DNA from: Nocardia flavorosea NBRC 108225 | Lineage (GTDB): Bacteria; Actinomycetota; Actinomycetes; Mycobacteriales; Mycobacteriaceae | Length of the DNA: 64,000 bases | Assembly (NCBI RefSeq): GCF_001613385.1 | Contig: NZ_BDCG01000022.1 | Span: 186,001 to 250,000, forward strand | Direction of reading: 5' to 3' | In this document: positions 43,003 to 50,821 of the stretch, one piece after another | Position numbering within the stretch: the stretch's first letter is position 1 | Layout of the letters: each line of letters begins with the position of its first letter | Notes under the pieces: model-generated | Told to the model about the DNA's origin: nothing | Seen by the model: the letters and a program-made list of their open reading frames with translations, nothing else | The model's database searches: none | Program-made: the position numbers and the translations under genes

Positions 43003-44904
43003 TTGAGATTGAGTGGCGAGAGCGATTCGGGCAATGACTGGCACGCAATTGTGGAAAACGCTCGTACAGGGCATCTCGAGTTCGATGATGGTATTGCGTT
43101 GGAGGCCGCGGAGCTCGCATCTGACGTGATCGGCGGTGTTCGGGCGGTCAGGGCGGTAGTCGAGGAATTGGAAATACCGTCGCTGAGCAACCTTCGTTCC
43201 GGTGCTGCTCTGGCGTTGAAATTCAATGACAGCGGAGCGCGCCTTGCGCGGATCCTTGGGCAGCATATAGAAATTCTCGAGAACTTGGTGGATCTGTTCA
43301 TTGCTGCGGGGAGAACCTACGCAGAAGCGGAGGACCGGAGCGTGGCAGGATTCGACAATATTTCGGTGCCTCGGGAAGCAGTCGAATTGCAGGGTCCGCC
43401 GCCGACTGCGGGTGCATCGTACTCGCGAGAGTTTACTCGTGCGGTTCCTTATACATCCGATCACTTGAATCAATTCGTATACGAATTCGACCAGGTTGGT
43501 GAGTCTCCCGAATCGGTACAGTTCCCAGAATCCTTGGAAGAACTTCGGGATACCATCGCGAGTAGTGACGAAGGTGGTTTGGTCCCGAGTAGTATTATGG
43601 CGGAAGACATCGCAGTTGATGCGATGACTTACAGGCAACTCTACGATTTCGGTCAGAGTATCATTGGTGCGGGAAAAAACGTGCCGGATGTGGTGTCCGA
43701 CTCTGCGGGTCGGTGGTCGTGGATATCCGGAAAGCTCGAAGATATATACAGTTCATTTATGACGAATCTCGACTCCAGCACCGTGGACAGGTGGGAAGGT
43801 GAGGGTAAAGAGGCGGTGGTTACCGCGATTCGCGAGTATGCCGCAGGCGTACGCGAACTGGTGCGGCGAACCGGATTCATCGGAGAGAATCTCCATTACA
43901 CGGCCGAATGGCTGCGGACGACTGCGGTGCATATGCCGCAGTCGCCCGAAGATTCCGATCTTGCTGGATGGTCTGAAACAGGTAGGTACTCCGTAACGGG
44001 CGGGACCGGGACGAGCAGCGATTCTGCGCTGTCGCTTCAGACCTACCGCGAGAATATGAAAAAAACTTATCTGACCGGACTGCCACAGTCCGCCGAATCG
44101 ATACCAGAGCTGCTGGTTCCGGGCACTGTCTTCGGCGATCCTCGCGACACATCAACAGAACAGGGTGGTGACGACCATGCTGCCCGCGACAACATGGCGA
44201 CCGGGAACGGCGGCGATGCTGGCGGGCCGAGTTTCGGTGGGAGTGCACCGATTGTCCCGCCGGGCGCGGTCGGCGAGATGCCGGGGCCCGGAGGCTCGGG
44301 CGGGCAGCCGGGACTTCCGGTGCTCGACTGGGGCCGGCCACCGGCGCAGGAGGGGCTGGGGGCACGGGAGTCCGCCGAGGAGGCTTCCCAGCAAGCGGCC
44401 GACCAGGCCGCCCGACAAGCAAGTCAACAGGCGAGCCAGCAGGCCGCACAGCTGGCGCAGCAACTCGGGCAGGCGGCAGCGGCGGCGCAGCAGCCCCCGG
44501 TGGGTGATCTCGTCGGCCCGGGGCCCAGCGTTGTCCCGGGACTGTCGAACGCGGCCAAACCTGCGGGGGCCGGAACTCCGGGGGGCGGAGGGTCGGCGGG
44601 TGCCGCGGCCCCTGGAGGGTCGAGTCCGGCTCGGACTCCGCTCGATCATTCCAAACTGTTTCCCAGGGCTAATACTGTTGCCTCTGCAGGCCTGCAGCCC
44701 GGTCGTGCCGGCCTGGCCGGTTCCGGCATGGGCCCGGCGGGCACACCCATGGCGCCCGGATCGCCGGGGGCTGCGGGACGAGGCGCTGGACAAGGTGGGG
44801 AGAAAGAAGAATATAAGCGCCCCGCCTCGCTGAACTCCGCCGAGCACCTGGAGGAAGCGTTCGGCACTGCGCCCAGAACGGTGCGGCCGGTGGTGGAAGA
44901 ATGA
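43003..44904 (+). CDS. ESX-associated protein with helical N-terminus and Gly/Pro/Gln-rich tail
   Basis: A 633-residue protein from TTG 43003. The N-terminus (DWHAIVENARTGHLEFDDG, then helices through about residue 115) resembles a domain common in nocardial type VII substrates. A second helical part (about 200-330) contains VDRWEGEGKEAVVTAIREYAA, a W-x-G-like turn. From about 390 the chain is low-complexity, rich in Gly, Pro, Ala and Gln with a Gln/Ala coiled-coil-like run near residues 450-500. No enzyme motif. The first kilobase is visibly less GC-rich than neighbours. It overlaps the espG gene by ATGA. The start is uncertain: the frame is open to ATG 42676. Likely ESX substrate or scaffold. 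Confidence 0.7.
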   Translation: MRLSGESDSGNDWHAIVENARTGHLEFDDGIALEAAELASDVIGGVRAVRAVVEELEIPSLSNLRSGAALALKFNDSGARLARILGQHIEILENLVDLFIAAGRTYAEAEDRSVAGFDNISVPREAVELQGPPPTAGASYSREFTRAVPYTSDHLNQFVYEFDQVGESPESVQFPESLEELRDTIASSDEGGLVPSSIMAEDIAVDAMTYRQLYDFGQSIIGAGKNVPDVVSDSAGRWSWISGKLEDIYSSFMTNLDSSTVDRWEGEGKEAVVTAIREYAAGVRELVRRTGFIGENLHYTAEWLRTTAVHMPQSPEDSDLAGWSETGRYSVTGGTGTSSDSALSLQTYRENMKKTYLTGLPQSAESIPELLVPGTVFGDPRDTSTEQGGDDHAARDNMATGNGGDAGGPSFGGSAPIVPPGAVGEMPGPGGSGGQPGLPVLDWGRPPAQEGLGARESAEEASQQAADQAARQASQQASQQAAQLAQQLGQAAAAAQQPPVGDLVGPGPSVVPGLSNAAKPAGAGTPGGGGSAGAAAPGGSSPARTPLDHSKLFPRANTVASAGLQPGRAGLAGSGMGPAGTPMAPGSPGAAGRGAGQGGEKEEYKRPASLNSAEHLEEAFGTAPRTVRPVVEE

Positions 44905-45686
44905 GTCGGGTCTGGAGTTTCACCGACCTGGAGTTCGTCATGCTCTGGGCACAGCTACGTGAAGATTTCCTGCCGAGGCCGTTCGTGTTCACCAGTCGCA
45001 CCCTCCGGTACGGCGACTATCTGCATGAGCGCAGAGAAACCTGGAACAGGCTGCGTGAATCCAGTGACCCAATGTTCGCCGGTGTTTTGGAACGTGTTGC
45101 GCGGCCGGATGTCCGGCTTGTCGTGCGTGGTGCAGACGGCCGGAATCCGCGGAATCCGGAAGGCAGTATCCGTTTGCTCGCAGTGCGTTTCGAGGACCGC
45201 GGCTATCTGTTGAAACAGCTGCCAGGGGAAACTGTCGATCACAGTGCCGGATTCACGGTGGCCGAATGTGATCCGTTGCGTCTCGCTGATGTGTTGGTCG
45301 CAGAGCTGCCGGACGTGCCCGCCGGCCGGCGATCGTCGACTCTGCGGCTCCCCGGCGGACCCGATGACGGGCTGGATCACCGGCCCGGCATGCCTCGGGT
45401 ATGGGATTCGGCCGACGAAGACGAACGTGATGCCGCTGCTGCTTTCTTGCGGAGTCCGGCAACCGGGATCGGCGTGATCCAGGTGGAGCAGGGGCGTTCA
45501 CGATTCGGTCCGCGTGATCGGCTCGTGCGTGAGCTCGGTTGGCGCGATATCCGCGACGATGGCCGGTATGTGATCTACCAGGAGGACGCCCCTGTCGCCA
45601 TCGGGGCCGGCCCCAAACAGTTGATCGAGAAGGTGAATACGGAGATCATCCACGTGATCGAGGCGATCCGGGACCAGCGTAGGTGA
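44901..45686 (+). CDS. espG: EspG-family ESX secretion chaperone
   Basis: A 261-residue EspG-like protein, the cytosolic chaperone that binds PE/PPE-type substrates and delivers them to an ESX secretion machine. Recognised by overall pattern: WSFTDLEFVMLWAQLREDFLPRPF at the start, beta-rich centre (VRLVVRGADGR, IRLLAVRFEDRGYLLKQ) and the C-terminal half with ELPDVPAGRRSSTLRLP and GRSRFGPRDRLVRELGWRDI. Coupled to the upstream gene by an ATGA overlap, which suggests that gene encodes its client. Confidence 0.8.
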   Translation: MSRVWSFTDLEFVMLWAQLREDFLPRPFVFTSRTLRYGDYLHERRETWNRLRESSDPMFAGVLERVARPDVRLVVRGADGRNPRNPEGSIRLLAVRFEDRGYLLKQLPGETVDHSAGFTVAECDPLRLADVLVAELPDVPAGRRSSTLRLPGGPDDGLDHRPGMPRVWDSADEDERDAAAAFLRSPATGIGVIQVEQGRSRFGPRDRLVRELGWRDIRDDGRYVIYQEDAPVAIGAGPKQLIEKVNTEIIHVIEAIRDQRR

Positions 45687-45794
45687 GTTGAAGCGGCGTC
45701 CTTCGTCCGGTTGCACCATAGTGGGCCGATGTGATCCTGCACGCAGCCGCGCCGCCCCGAAGACGTTGCGAGAGAATCGAGTTCGCCCGAATCT

Positions 45795-45808
45795 GACATG
45801 ATCATGTC
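45795..45808. promoter_or_regulatory. Perfect 14-bp palindrome in the ESX intergenic gap
   Basis: GACATGATCATGTC is fully self-complementary and lies about 165 bp before the EspC-like gene. It may be bound by a dimeric regulator. No regulator gene is adjacent. The rest of the 45687-45974 gap shows no gene. Confidence 0.45.
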
Positions 45809-45974
45809 CTTGTCAGGGGCGTGGCTGGTGACGAAGAATGTATCCATGATGTCGACGGAGTCTCACTGTGAAACATTTTCTGCGGTGATGAATTCCCCTA
45901 TTGGCGCGAATGGCAACGGGGATCGGTCGTCGGAATACAGAACGAGCCGGATTACTCAGGTAGCAGGGGCTTAG

Positions 45975-46307
45975 ATGAATGATTTGTCTGTCGTCACCGA
46001 TGCTGTCCGCCGCTTCGGTGAGGTGTCCGCCGAGATGGCGGTGACGGCGGCGGGCGCCGGAGCAACGAATCAGTCCGCAATCATCGCAGCTGCGGTGCCG
46101 GTTTTCGGTGTTATCGGGCAGGATTTCTTGGCGGCGTTCGCCTTCGCTCAGGTCAATAACCTACGGTCGGTGACAGAAATTGCCGCCGTGCATGCTGCCA
46201 CAGCCCTCGCCTCGTATGAGGGAGCCGCGCACTATGAGGGCGCGGAAGAGGCGAGCGTTGCCGAACTGACTTCCATAGGTGTGTGCCAGCGTGATGACAC
46301 CGATTGA
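45975..46307 (+). CDS. EspC-like small ESX substrate
   Basis: A 110-residue helical protein similar in layout to EspC-type T7SS substrates (PF10824-like): two long Ala-rich helices (VTDAVRRFGEVSAEMAVTAA, FLAAFAFAQVNNLRSVTEI) joined by a short turn, then YEGAAHYEGAEEA. No signal peptide, as expected for ESX export. A weak AGGGG precedes the ATG. Its 3' end overlaps the next gene by 14 bp. Confidence 0.7.
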   Translation: MNDLSVVTDAVRRFGEVSAEMAVTAAGAGATNQSAIIAAAVPVFGVIGQDFLAAFAFAQVNNLRSVTEIAAVHAATALASYEGAAHYEGAEEASVAELTSIGVCQRDDTD

Positions 46308-47529
46308 CGATGCTGTGCAGAGTCTGCTGGCTCAGCATGTTCCCGATTCCATATCCACCCGTCCGGTTTCCGAAGTGCTCGCCGACCTCGGGCTCGGTCC
46401 GCTCCCGGCGTTGCCGTCGGAAGTGGTATTACCGGAGTTGCCACCGCTTCCGGCCTTGGACCTTTCGTTATTGGTCAAGCCGCTCACAGATCTGGCCGAT
46501 GCCTTCGGCACCGGACGGTTGTCCGCGGATCCCGGATCCGATCCCGCCCAAGTGTTCTCGGACATCTCCGGAACAATCCAGTCGGTGGCACAAGTAGGGG
46601 CATCTGCCCTGCAGGTCGCCATGTCCTTATGGCAGGGGATGGGCGCCGACGCCGCGTCCGATACTGCCACGCAGGTCCAGCGAGATAGTGCTGCGGTGTC
46701 CTTGCAGAGCGCCCAAACATCGGCGCATACAGTGAAGGCCGCGGGGTCTGTGTTCACCGGAGCCGCGTCAATGGCGGCGATCATCGCGAAATACTTGGCC
46801 TCGGTGACAGCGGCCGCACCTTTTCTTGCTACCGGTGGCGGCCAGATGTTCCTGCTGACAATGACGGCGGAAACTCTGGCCGAGGCCTTGGTCGTCGTCG
46901 GCAAGACTCGCACCGAACTCGGTATCGAAAGTGCGCAGTTGATGCAGTCCGGCCAGAAACTGCCGGTTTCGGGTGCTGAAGGTATGGATCCTGTGCAGAT
47001 CCTGTCACAACTGGCGCAACTCGTTCCGGCGTTGTCCGGGATGGCCGTTTCAGCGGCAAGAGCTGCCGGTCGGGAACCGCCCGGGCCGGAGTCGGGCAGT
47101 ACGCAGAATGATGATCTCGACGGTGGTGTGGGCAGGCCATCTGGTGCGGGTGGGACCGGATTGCCGTCGACGGGGATCGGTAGCCAGCCGCAGTATCTCG
47201 CAGCTTGGGGGCCTCGTAGCGGCTTCAGCGCAGGCGGGGTACCCAGTTCCCTGCCTACCGCCGGCAGCCCCGGAGCGACACCGATGACGGGCTCGAGCCC
47301 AGCGCGCGGGCCCGGGGGCATGATGCCGATGGGCGGGCTGGGCGCAGGCCTGGCGCGACCGGCAGATGAGTCGAGTGCTGCCAGTGCTCGTCCGGCCGAG
47401 GTGTCCGAGAGTAATGGTGCCGAGGTCGTGGGCGAGATCAGTGGCGTCACATTGCCGGTGGTCGGTGCGGCCCGGCATATTTCCGAGGAGCTACAGGGCG
47501 GAACACCGGACAAGGCCCTCACTCTCTGA
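46294..47529 (+). CDS. EspA/EspE-like ESX effector with Gly/Pro-rich tail
   Basis: A 411-residue protein. After a Pro/Leu-rich lead (LPALPSEVVLPELPPLPAL), residues about 60-250 form long Ala/Ser-rich helices containing a W-x-G-like LWQGMGADAA and a hydrophobic span (AIIAKYLASVTAAAPFLATGGG), resembling the helical EspA/EspE-type family. Residues about 255-370 are Gly/Pro/Ser-rich and probably disordered. ATG 46294 is chosen over ATG 46279. Its arrangement after an EspC-like gene mirrors espA-espC pairings of mycobacterial ESX-1. Confidence 0.68.
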   Translation: MTPIDDAVQSLLAQHVPDSISTRPVSEVLADLGLGPLPALPSEVVLPELPPLPALDLSLLVKPLTDLADAFGTGRLSADPGSDPAQVFSDISGTIQSVAQVGASALQVAMSLWQGMGADAASDTATQVQRDSAAVSLQSAQTSAHTVKAAGSVFTGAASMAAIIAKYLASVTAAAPFLATGGGQMFLLTMTAETLAEALVVVGKTRTELGIESAQLMQSGQKLPVSGAEGMDPVQILSQLAQLVPALSGMAVSAARAAGREPPGPESGSTQNDDLDGGVGRPSGAGGTGLPSTGIGSQPQYLAAWGPRSGFSAGGVPSSLPTAGSPGATPMTGSSPARGPGGMMPMGGLGAGLARPADESSAASARPAEVSESNGAEVVGEISGVTLPVVGAARHISEELQGGTPDKALTL

Positions 47530-47567
47530 CTGAACTGGATCGAAGCGACAACGACAGGAGTAATGGA

Positions 47568-47867
47568 ATGTCCGACAGAGTAAGCCTGGAAGAAGGCGCC
47601 GCGGCCGATGTCGTCAACCGGCTGGTCGATGCCGTCGACGGTATTTCTACCGTCGTGGGTCAAGTGCAGAGCTCGTTCGACGCTGCTCGTAGCGGATGGA
47701 AAGGTGCGGCAGCCGCTGCAGGGCAGCGAGCTTCGGACGAGTGGACTGGTGAGGCGCAAGACCTGAACAACAAGATCGTCGCGCTCAAAGACACTGTTTT
47801 CGAGGGCAATAAAACGCTCGCAAACGTCGACGAAGAGAACGTTGCTGCACTGACAAATCTGCTCTGA
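47568..47867 (+). CDS. WXG100 protein (ESAT-6/CFP-10 family)
   Basis: A 99-residue WXG100 protein forming a helical hairpin, with the turn motif W-K-G in SGWKGAAAAAG near residue 44 and flanking helices of about 35 residues. Such proteins are exported as dimers by ESX systems. CAGGAG precedes the ATG. The next gene encodes a second ESAT-6-sized protein and is the likely partner. A classic C-terminal YxxxD signal is not obvious here. Confidence 0.88.
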   Translation: MSDRVSLEEGAAADVVNRLVDAVDGISTVVGQVQSSFDAARSGWKGAAAAAGQRASDEWTGEAQDLNNKIVALKDTVFEGNKTLANVDEENVAALTNLL

Positions 47868-47893
47868 GGAAATATTCGAAACGGAGTTGACTA

Positions 47894-48181
47894 ATGACCA
47901 TGGACTATCAAGGATCTATTGGCGCACAGTTGGTTGAGGAGATGAACGAATACTATAAGGCGCTGAATACTCACCACGATAATTTCATAAGTGCGAAGAA
48001 CGAGCTGATAAACGTGGCATGGGAGGACAACAGCAGTTCGGAGGCTTTCGCCGCGAAGGCGCACGAGTTGGAGCTCGCGATGGATGACACCCACTTGAAG
48101 CTCGCAAAGCTCAGAGATGCCATCGAGGCGGCCTTCGGTAACGCCGGTGCGGCGGACAAGATGGTCTACAACAGCTTCTGA
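47894..48181 (+). CDS. ESAT-6-like partner protein with WED in place of WXG
   Basis: A 95-residue helical hairpin protein. The turn carries VAWEDNSSSEAF, i.e. the conserved Trp but Asp instead of Gly. Its position 26 bp after the WXG100 gene indicates the second half of a heterodimer. GGAG precedes the ATG; an in-frame ATG lies two codons later. Base composition is less GC-rich than surrounding genes. Confidence 0.82.
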   Translation: MTMDYQGSIGAQLVEEMNEYYKALNTHHDNFISAKNELINVAWEDNSSSEAFAAKAHELELAMDDTHLKLAKLRDAIEAAFGNAGAADKMVYNSF

Positions 48182-48221
48182 TTCTACAGGCGGTTGACGG
48201 CGGCCTCCGGAAGGCGAAGGA

Positions 48222-48554
48222 ATGAGTGATATGCGCGTAGATCCAGACCGATTAGGAGATGGGACCAACAGTGCCGCCTCGGTCGCTGCGGACATCCGCG
48301 CGGATTTCGTGCGCATCGCCGAATGGACGAGCGCGATAATGAGCGACCTCGACGTGGCATGTGGTGACGACAGCTTCGGACGCCGATTCTCCGAGGGGGC
48401 GGACGGGTTCCGGATGATGGGCGATCTACACGAAGAGAGTGCCAGGACGATGGTGGATTCCTGGGACGAGATCAACACCGGAATCAGCAGTGCCGCAACA
48501 CTGCTCGACGACGTCGAACATTTATCGGCGGAGACTATCCGAAAGTCGGTGTGA
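48222..48554 (+). CDS. EspC/WXG-like type VII secretion target
   Basis: A 110-residue all-helical protein (MRVDPDRLGDGTNSAASVAADI start, CGDDSFGRRFSEGADGF turn, ATLLDDVEHLSAETI end). The layout fits EspC-like or WXG100-like T7SS targets, with G-D-D at the hairpin turn. GAAGG sits directly before the ATG. Third small secreted-type protein in a row. Confidence 0.75.
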   Translation: MSDMRVDPDRLGDGTNSAASVAADIRADFVRIAEWTSAIMSDLDVACGDDSFGRRFSEGADGFRMMGDLHEESARTMVDSWDEINTGISSAATLLDDVEHLSAETIRKSV

Positions 48555-48668
48555 ATCCGGTAGTGAACGAGAACAGGATTCGCGCATTTCCTGGCCGTGA
48601 ATGCCGGATGAACTTCCCGGACGACGGGGTGGTCCTATCCGGCGGGACTGGGAAGGAGATGGAAACAG

Positions 48669-50255
48669 GTGGTGAGCGATAAGAACCCCGGCGACGAACC
48701 GGACTCGCCGGTGGACGGCGGGTCCGGTGCCGCGCCGACTCCGGATGACGCGCCCGATATCGGCTTCCGTCTCGCGCTCGACCCGGCCCAGGACGACAGC
48801 CGTGACCCAGCCCGGGACGGCAGCGACCTCCCGGTTCCGCAGCGCACGGAGGACGCCGCCGAGGAACATGATTCTGATCGGGCGGACCGTCGTGCCGCGC
48901 GCCGGATCGCCGAAGATCTGGGGGCATTCGGGCCGCCCGGGTGGAAACAGGTGGAGGCGGCGTTCGCGGTGACCGCCACCATGGACATCGCCGAAGTGGT
49001 GTACACCGACGATGAACGGTCGCTGCGGGCCGATCCGCCGGACGCGGTCTCGACTCGAGTTCGGGAGCATCGTGCCTTGGTCGCCGAACTAGACGGGGAA
49101 CCCTGGTGGCGGTTGCTGCTGCGGTTGACCGCCGACGGTGAGTTCGAGGTCGGCTACGACTACGGGGCGGAGCCGTTCCCACCGAACCAGATCTTCGACC
49201 CAGAGGTCTACCGAGCCGATCTGGCGGAGTATCCGCGCGGCAGGCTGCCGGTGTGGCTGGCCGCCTATATCGCGCCAGGGAATCCCCAGCAGCGCACACC
49301 GCAGCAAGCGGCCGTTGCGGCACGTGCGGATACGGCGGCCTCGGTACGCCCCACGGCGGTGTACGAGGATCTCCCGGATTTTCCGCAACTATGGTCGCGG
49401 TGGGCGTGTATCGCTGCGGGTTTCGTGGCGGCCCGGTCCGACTGGGGACCGCGGGTCTCGCCGTCGCTGGGCTGGTTCGAGAGTTCGCGGCGTGGCGGGT
49501 CCACCCTGTATTCGCTGCCCAACGGACGCGCGGTGCTGTCGGGCGGCATCTGGGAGGCCCCGGAACTGGACGCCGTGTACAACGACGGCGCCGAAATGCC
49601 ACAGCTATACGCGGGAGCGCCGGAATGGGTGACCGATTCGGTGCTGAGCCCGCGCGCGTCGACCGGGCTGATGTCGTTCGTCTACTGGTGGACGGGGGGC
49701 CGGTGGTTCCGGGGCGAATCCCCTTCGATGCGGCAGTGTGTCTCCGCCGTCCCCGGTGTCTGGACCGTGGATACGACAGCGGGAGTCATCGCCGGCCTGG
49801 CGGCGCAGCCGGCGGGACCCCGGGAGCGCGCGGCCGCGGTGGATCTGGTGACGGCGGCGGATATCGGTGTGGTCACCCGGGACACCGTGACGGCGCTGTT
49901 CGACGACGACGAGCATTTCGATATCGACGGTGCGATGTACCAGCTGTCGCTGGCCGGTGTCGTGGCCTCACTGCCGCCGGAGATGCCGCAGGACGAAGCG
50001 CTGTTCCGGGTGCGCGGCCATGTGCAGGGGGAAGGGATCGATATCTCGGGATACCCGCTGGATCAGCTGGTCTGCGACAGGTTCAGCTGCGGGTGGATGG
50101 TGTATGTGCCGGTTCCGGTCGGGGAACTGGCGATCGGCCGGGCGATCTACTACATCGCCGATGACGGTGTGCTGGAACGGTCGTCCTCCTCGGTGGCGCC
50201 GACAACTTTTGTGAAGGGCTTCGAACGGCGCTTCCGGGAACGACAGGGGATCTAG
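48669..50255 (+). CDS. Protein with YezG-like domain, possible immunity protein or effector partner
   Basis: A 528-residue protein. The first 75 residues are acidic and Pro/Asp-rich. Residues about 85-200 contain WWRLLLRLTADGEFEVGYDYG and YRADLAEYPRGRLPVWLAAYI, a pattern I associate with YezG-like (DUF600-type) immunity proteins of polymorphic toxins. The rest (about 230-528) is a beta-rich domain I do not recognise. No signal peptide. GTG 48669 follows AAGGAG. It lies two genes before a giant toxin-like protein, so an immunity role is reasonable inference, not shown. Confidence 0.65.
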   Translation: MVSDKNPGDEPDSPVDGGSGAAPTPDDAPDIGFRLALDPAQDDSRDPARDGSDLPVPQRTEDAAEEHDSDRADRRAARRIAEDLGAFGPPGWKQVEAAFAVTATMDIAEVVYTDDERSLRADPPDAVSTRVREHRALVAELDGEPWWRLLLRLTADGEFEVGYDYGAEPFPPNQIFDPEVYRADLAEYPRGRLPVWLAAYIAPGNPQQRTPQQAAVAARADTAASVRPTAVYEDLPDFPQLWSRWACIAAGFVAARSDWGPRVSPSLGWFESSRRGGSTLYSLPNGRAVLSGGIWEAPELDAVYNDGAEMPQLYAGAPEWVTDSVLSPRASTGLMSFVYWWTGGRWFRGESPSMRQCVSAVPGVWTVDTTAGVIAGLAAQPAGPRERAAAVDLVTAADIGVVTRDTVTALFDDDEHFDIDGAMYQLSLAGVVASLPPEMPQDEALFRVRGHVQGEGIDISGYPLDQLVCDRFSCGWMVYVPVPVGELAIGRAIYYIADDGVLERSSSSVAPTTFVKGFERRFRERQGI

Positions 50256-50261
50256 GAGACG

Positions 50262-50768
50262 ATGAGCGGGTGGCCTGAACCGATGCCGGTGCACTCGGAG
50301 GCTGTGGCGGCGGCCATGGAGAGCTATCACCGGCAGATGCAAGCGATCGAGGAGTTCCGGCGGCGCCGAGCTCGGCTGACCGCCAGTGGATCCGCACAGG
50401 GCAATACCGTGACGGTGACCGTGAACGCCGACAATCTCGTGGTTGAGACCCGGTTCGCCGACAATATCGGGGAGCTGGGGTACGACGATATCGCGGCGGC
50501 CGTCACCGAGGCGGCCACCGCAGCGTCCGCCGCGATGGCCGTGAAGACCGAGGAGATCACTCGCGCATTGATCGCGGAACGCCGGAACGCCCCCGAGCTC
50601 TCGGATCTCTTCGCCGATCTGCCGGTCTTCCCGGAGACCGGGCGTCCGGGAACGGCACCGGAATCTTCCGAACGGCCGCACGGCGATCGTACGGCGACAC
50701 ACGATGATTTCGATACCGCCGTTGCCCGGCGGCCGGTGCGGTCGCGCATATCGGATTCCGGATGGTGA
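50262..50768 (+). CDS. YbaB/EbfC-like protein of the ESX locus
   Basis: A 168-residue protein. An N-terminal helix (AAAMESYHRQMQAIEEFRRR) is followed by beta strands NTVTVTVNADNLVVETRFAD and a long C-terminal helix, the YbaB/EbfC fold also seen in EspL-type ESX accessory proteins. The last 50 residues are polar and probably disordered. AGGAG lies just before the ATG, six bases after the previous stop. Confidence 0.7.
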   Translation: MSGWPEPMPVHSEAVAAAMESYHRQMQAIEEFRRRRARLTASGSAQGNTVTVTVNADNLVVETRFADNIGELGYDDIAAAVTEAATAASAAMAVKTEEITRALIAERRNAPELSDLFADLPVFPETGRPGTAPESSERPHGDRTATHDDFDTAVARRPVRSRISDSGW

Positions 50769-50821
50769 TGGTGCTCCACTGGACCGGGCGCGGCGAGCGG
50801 GAAGCGAAGTACTGACCTGCC

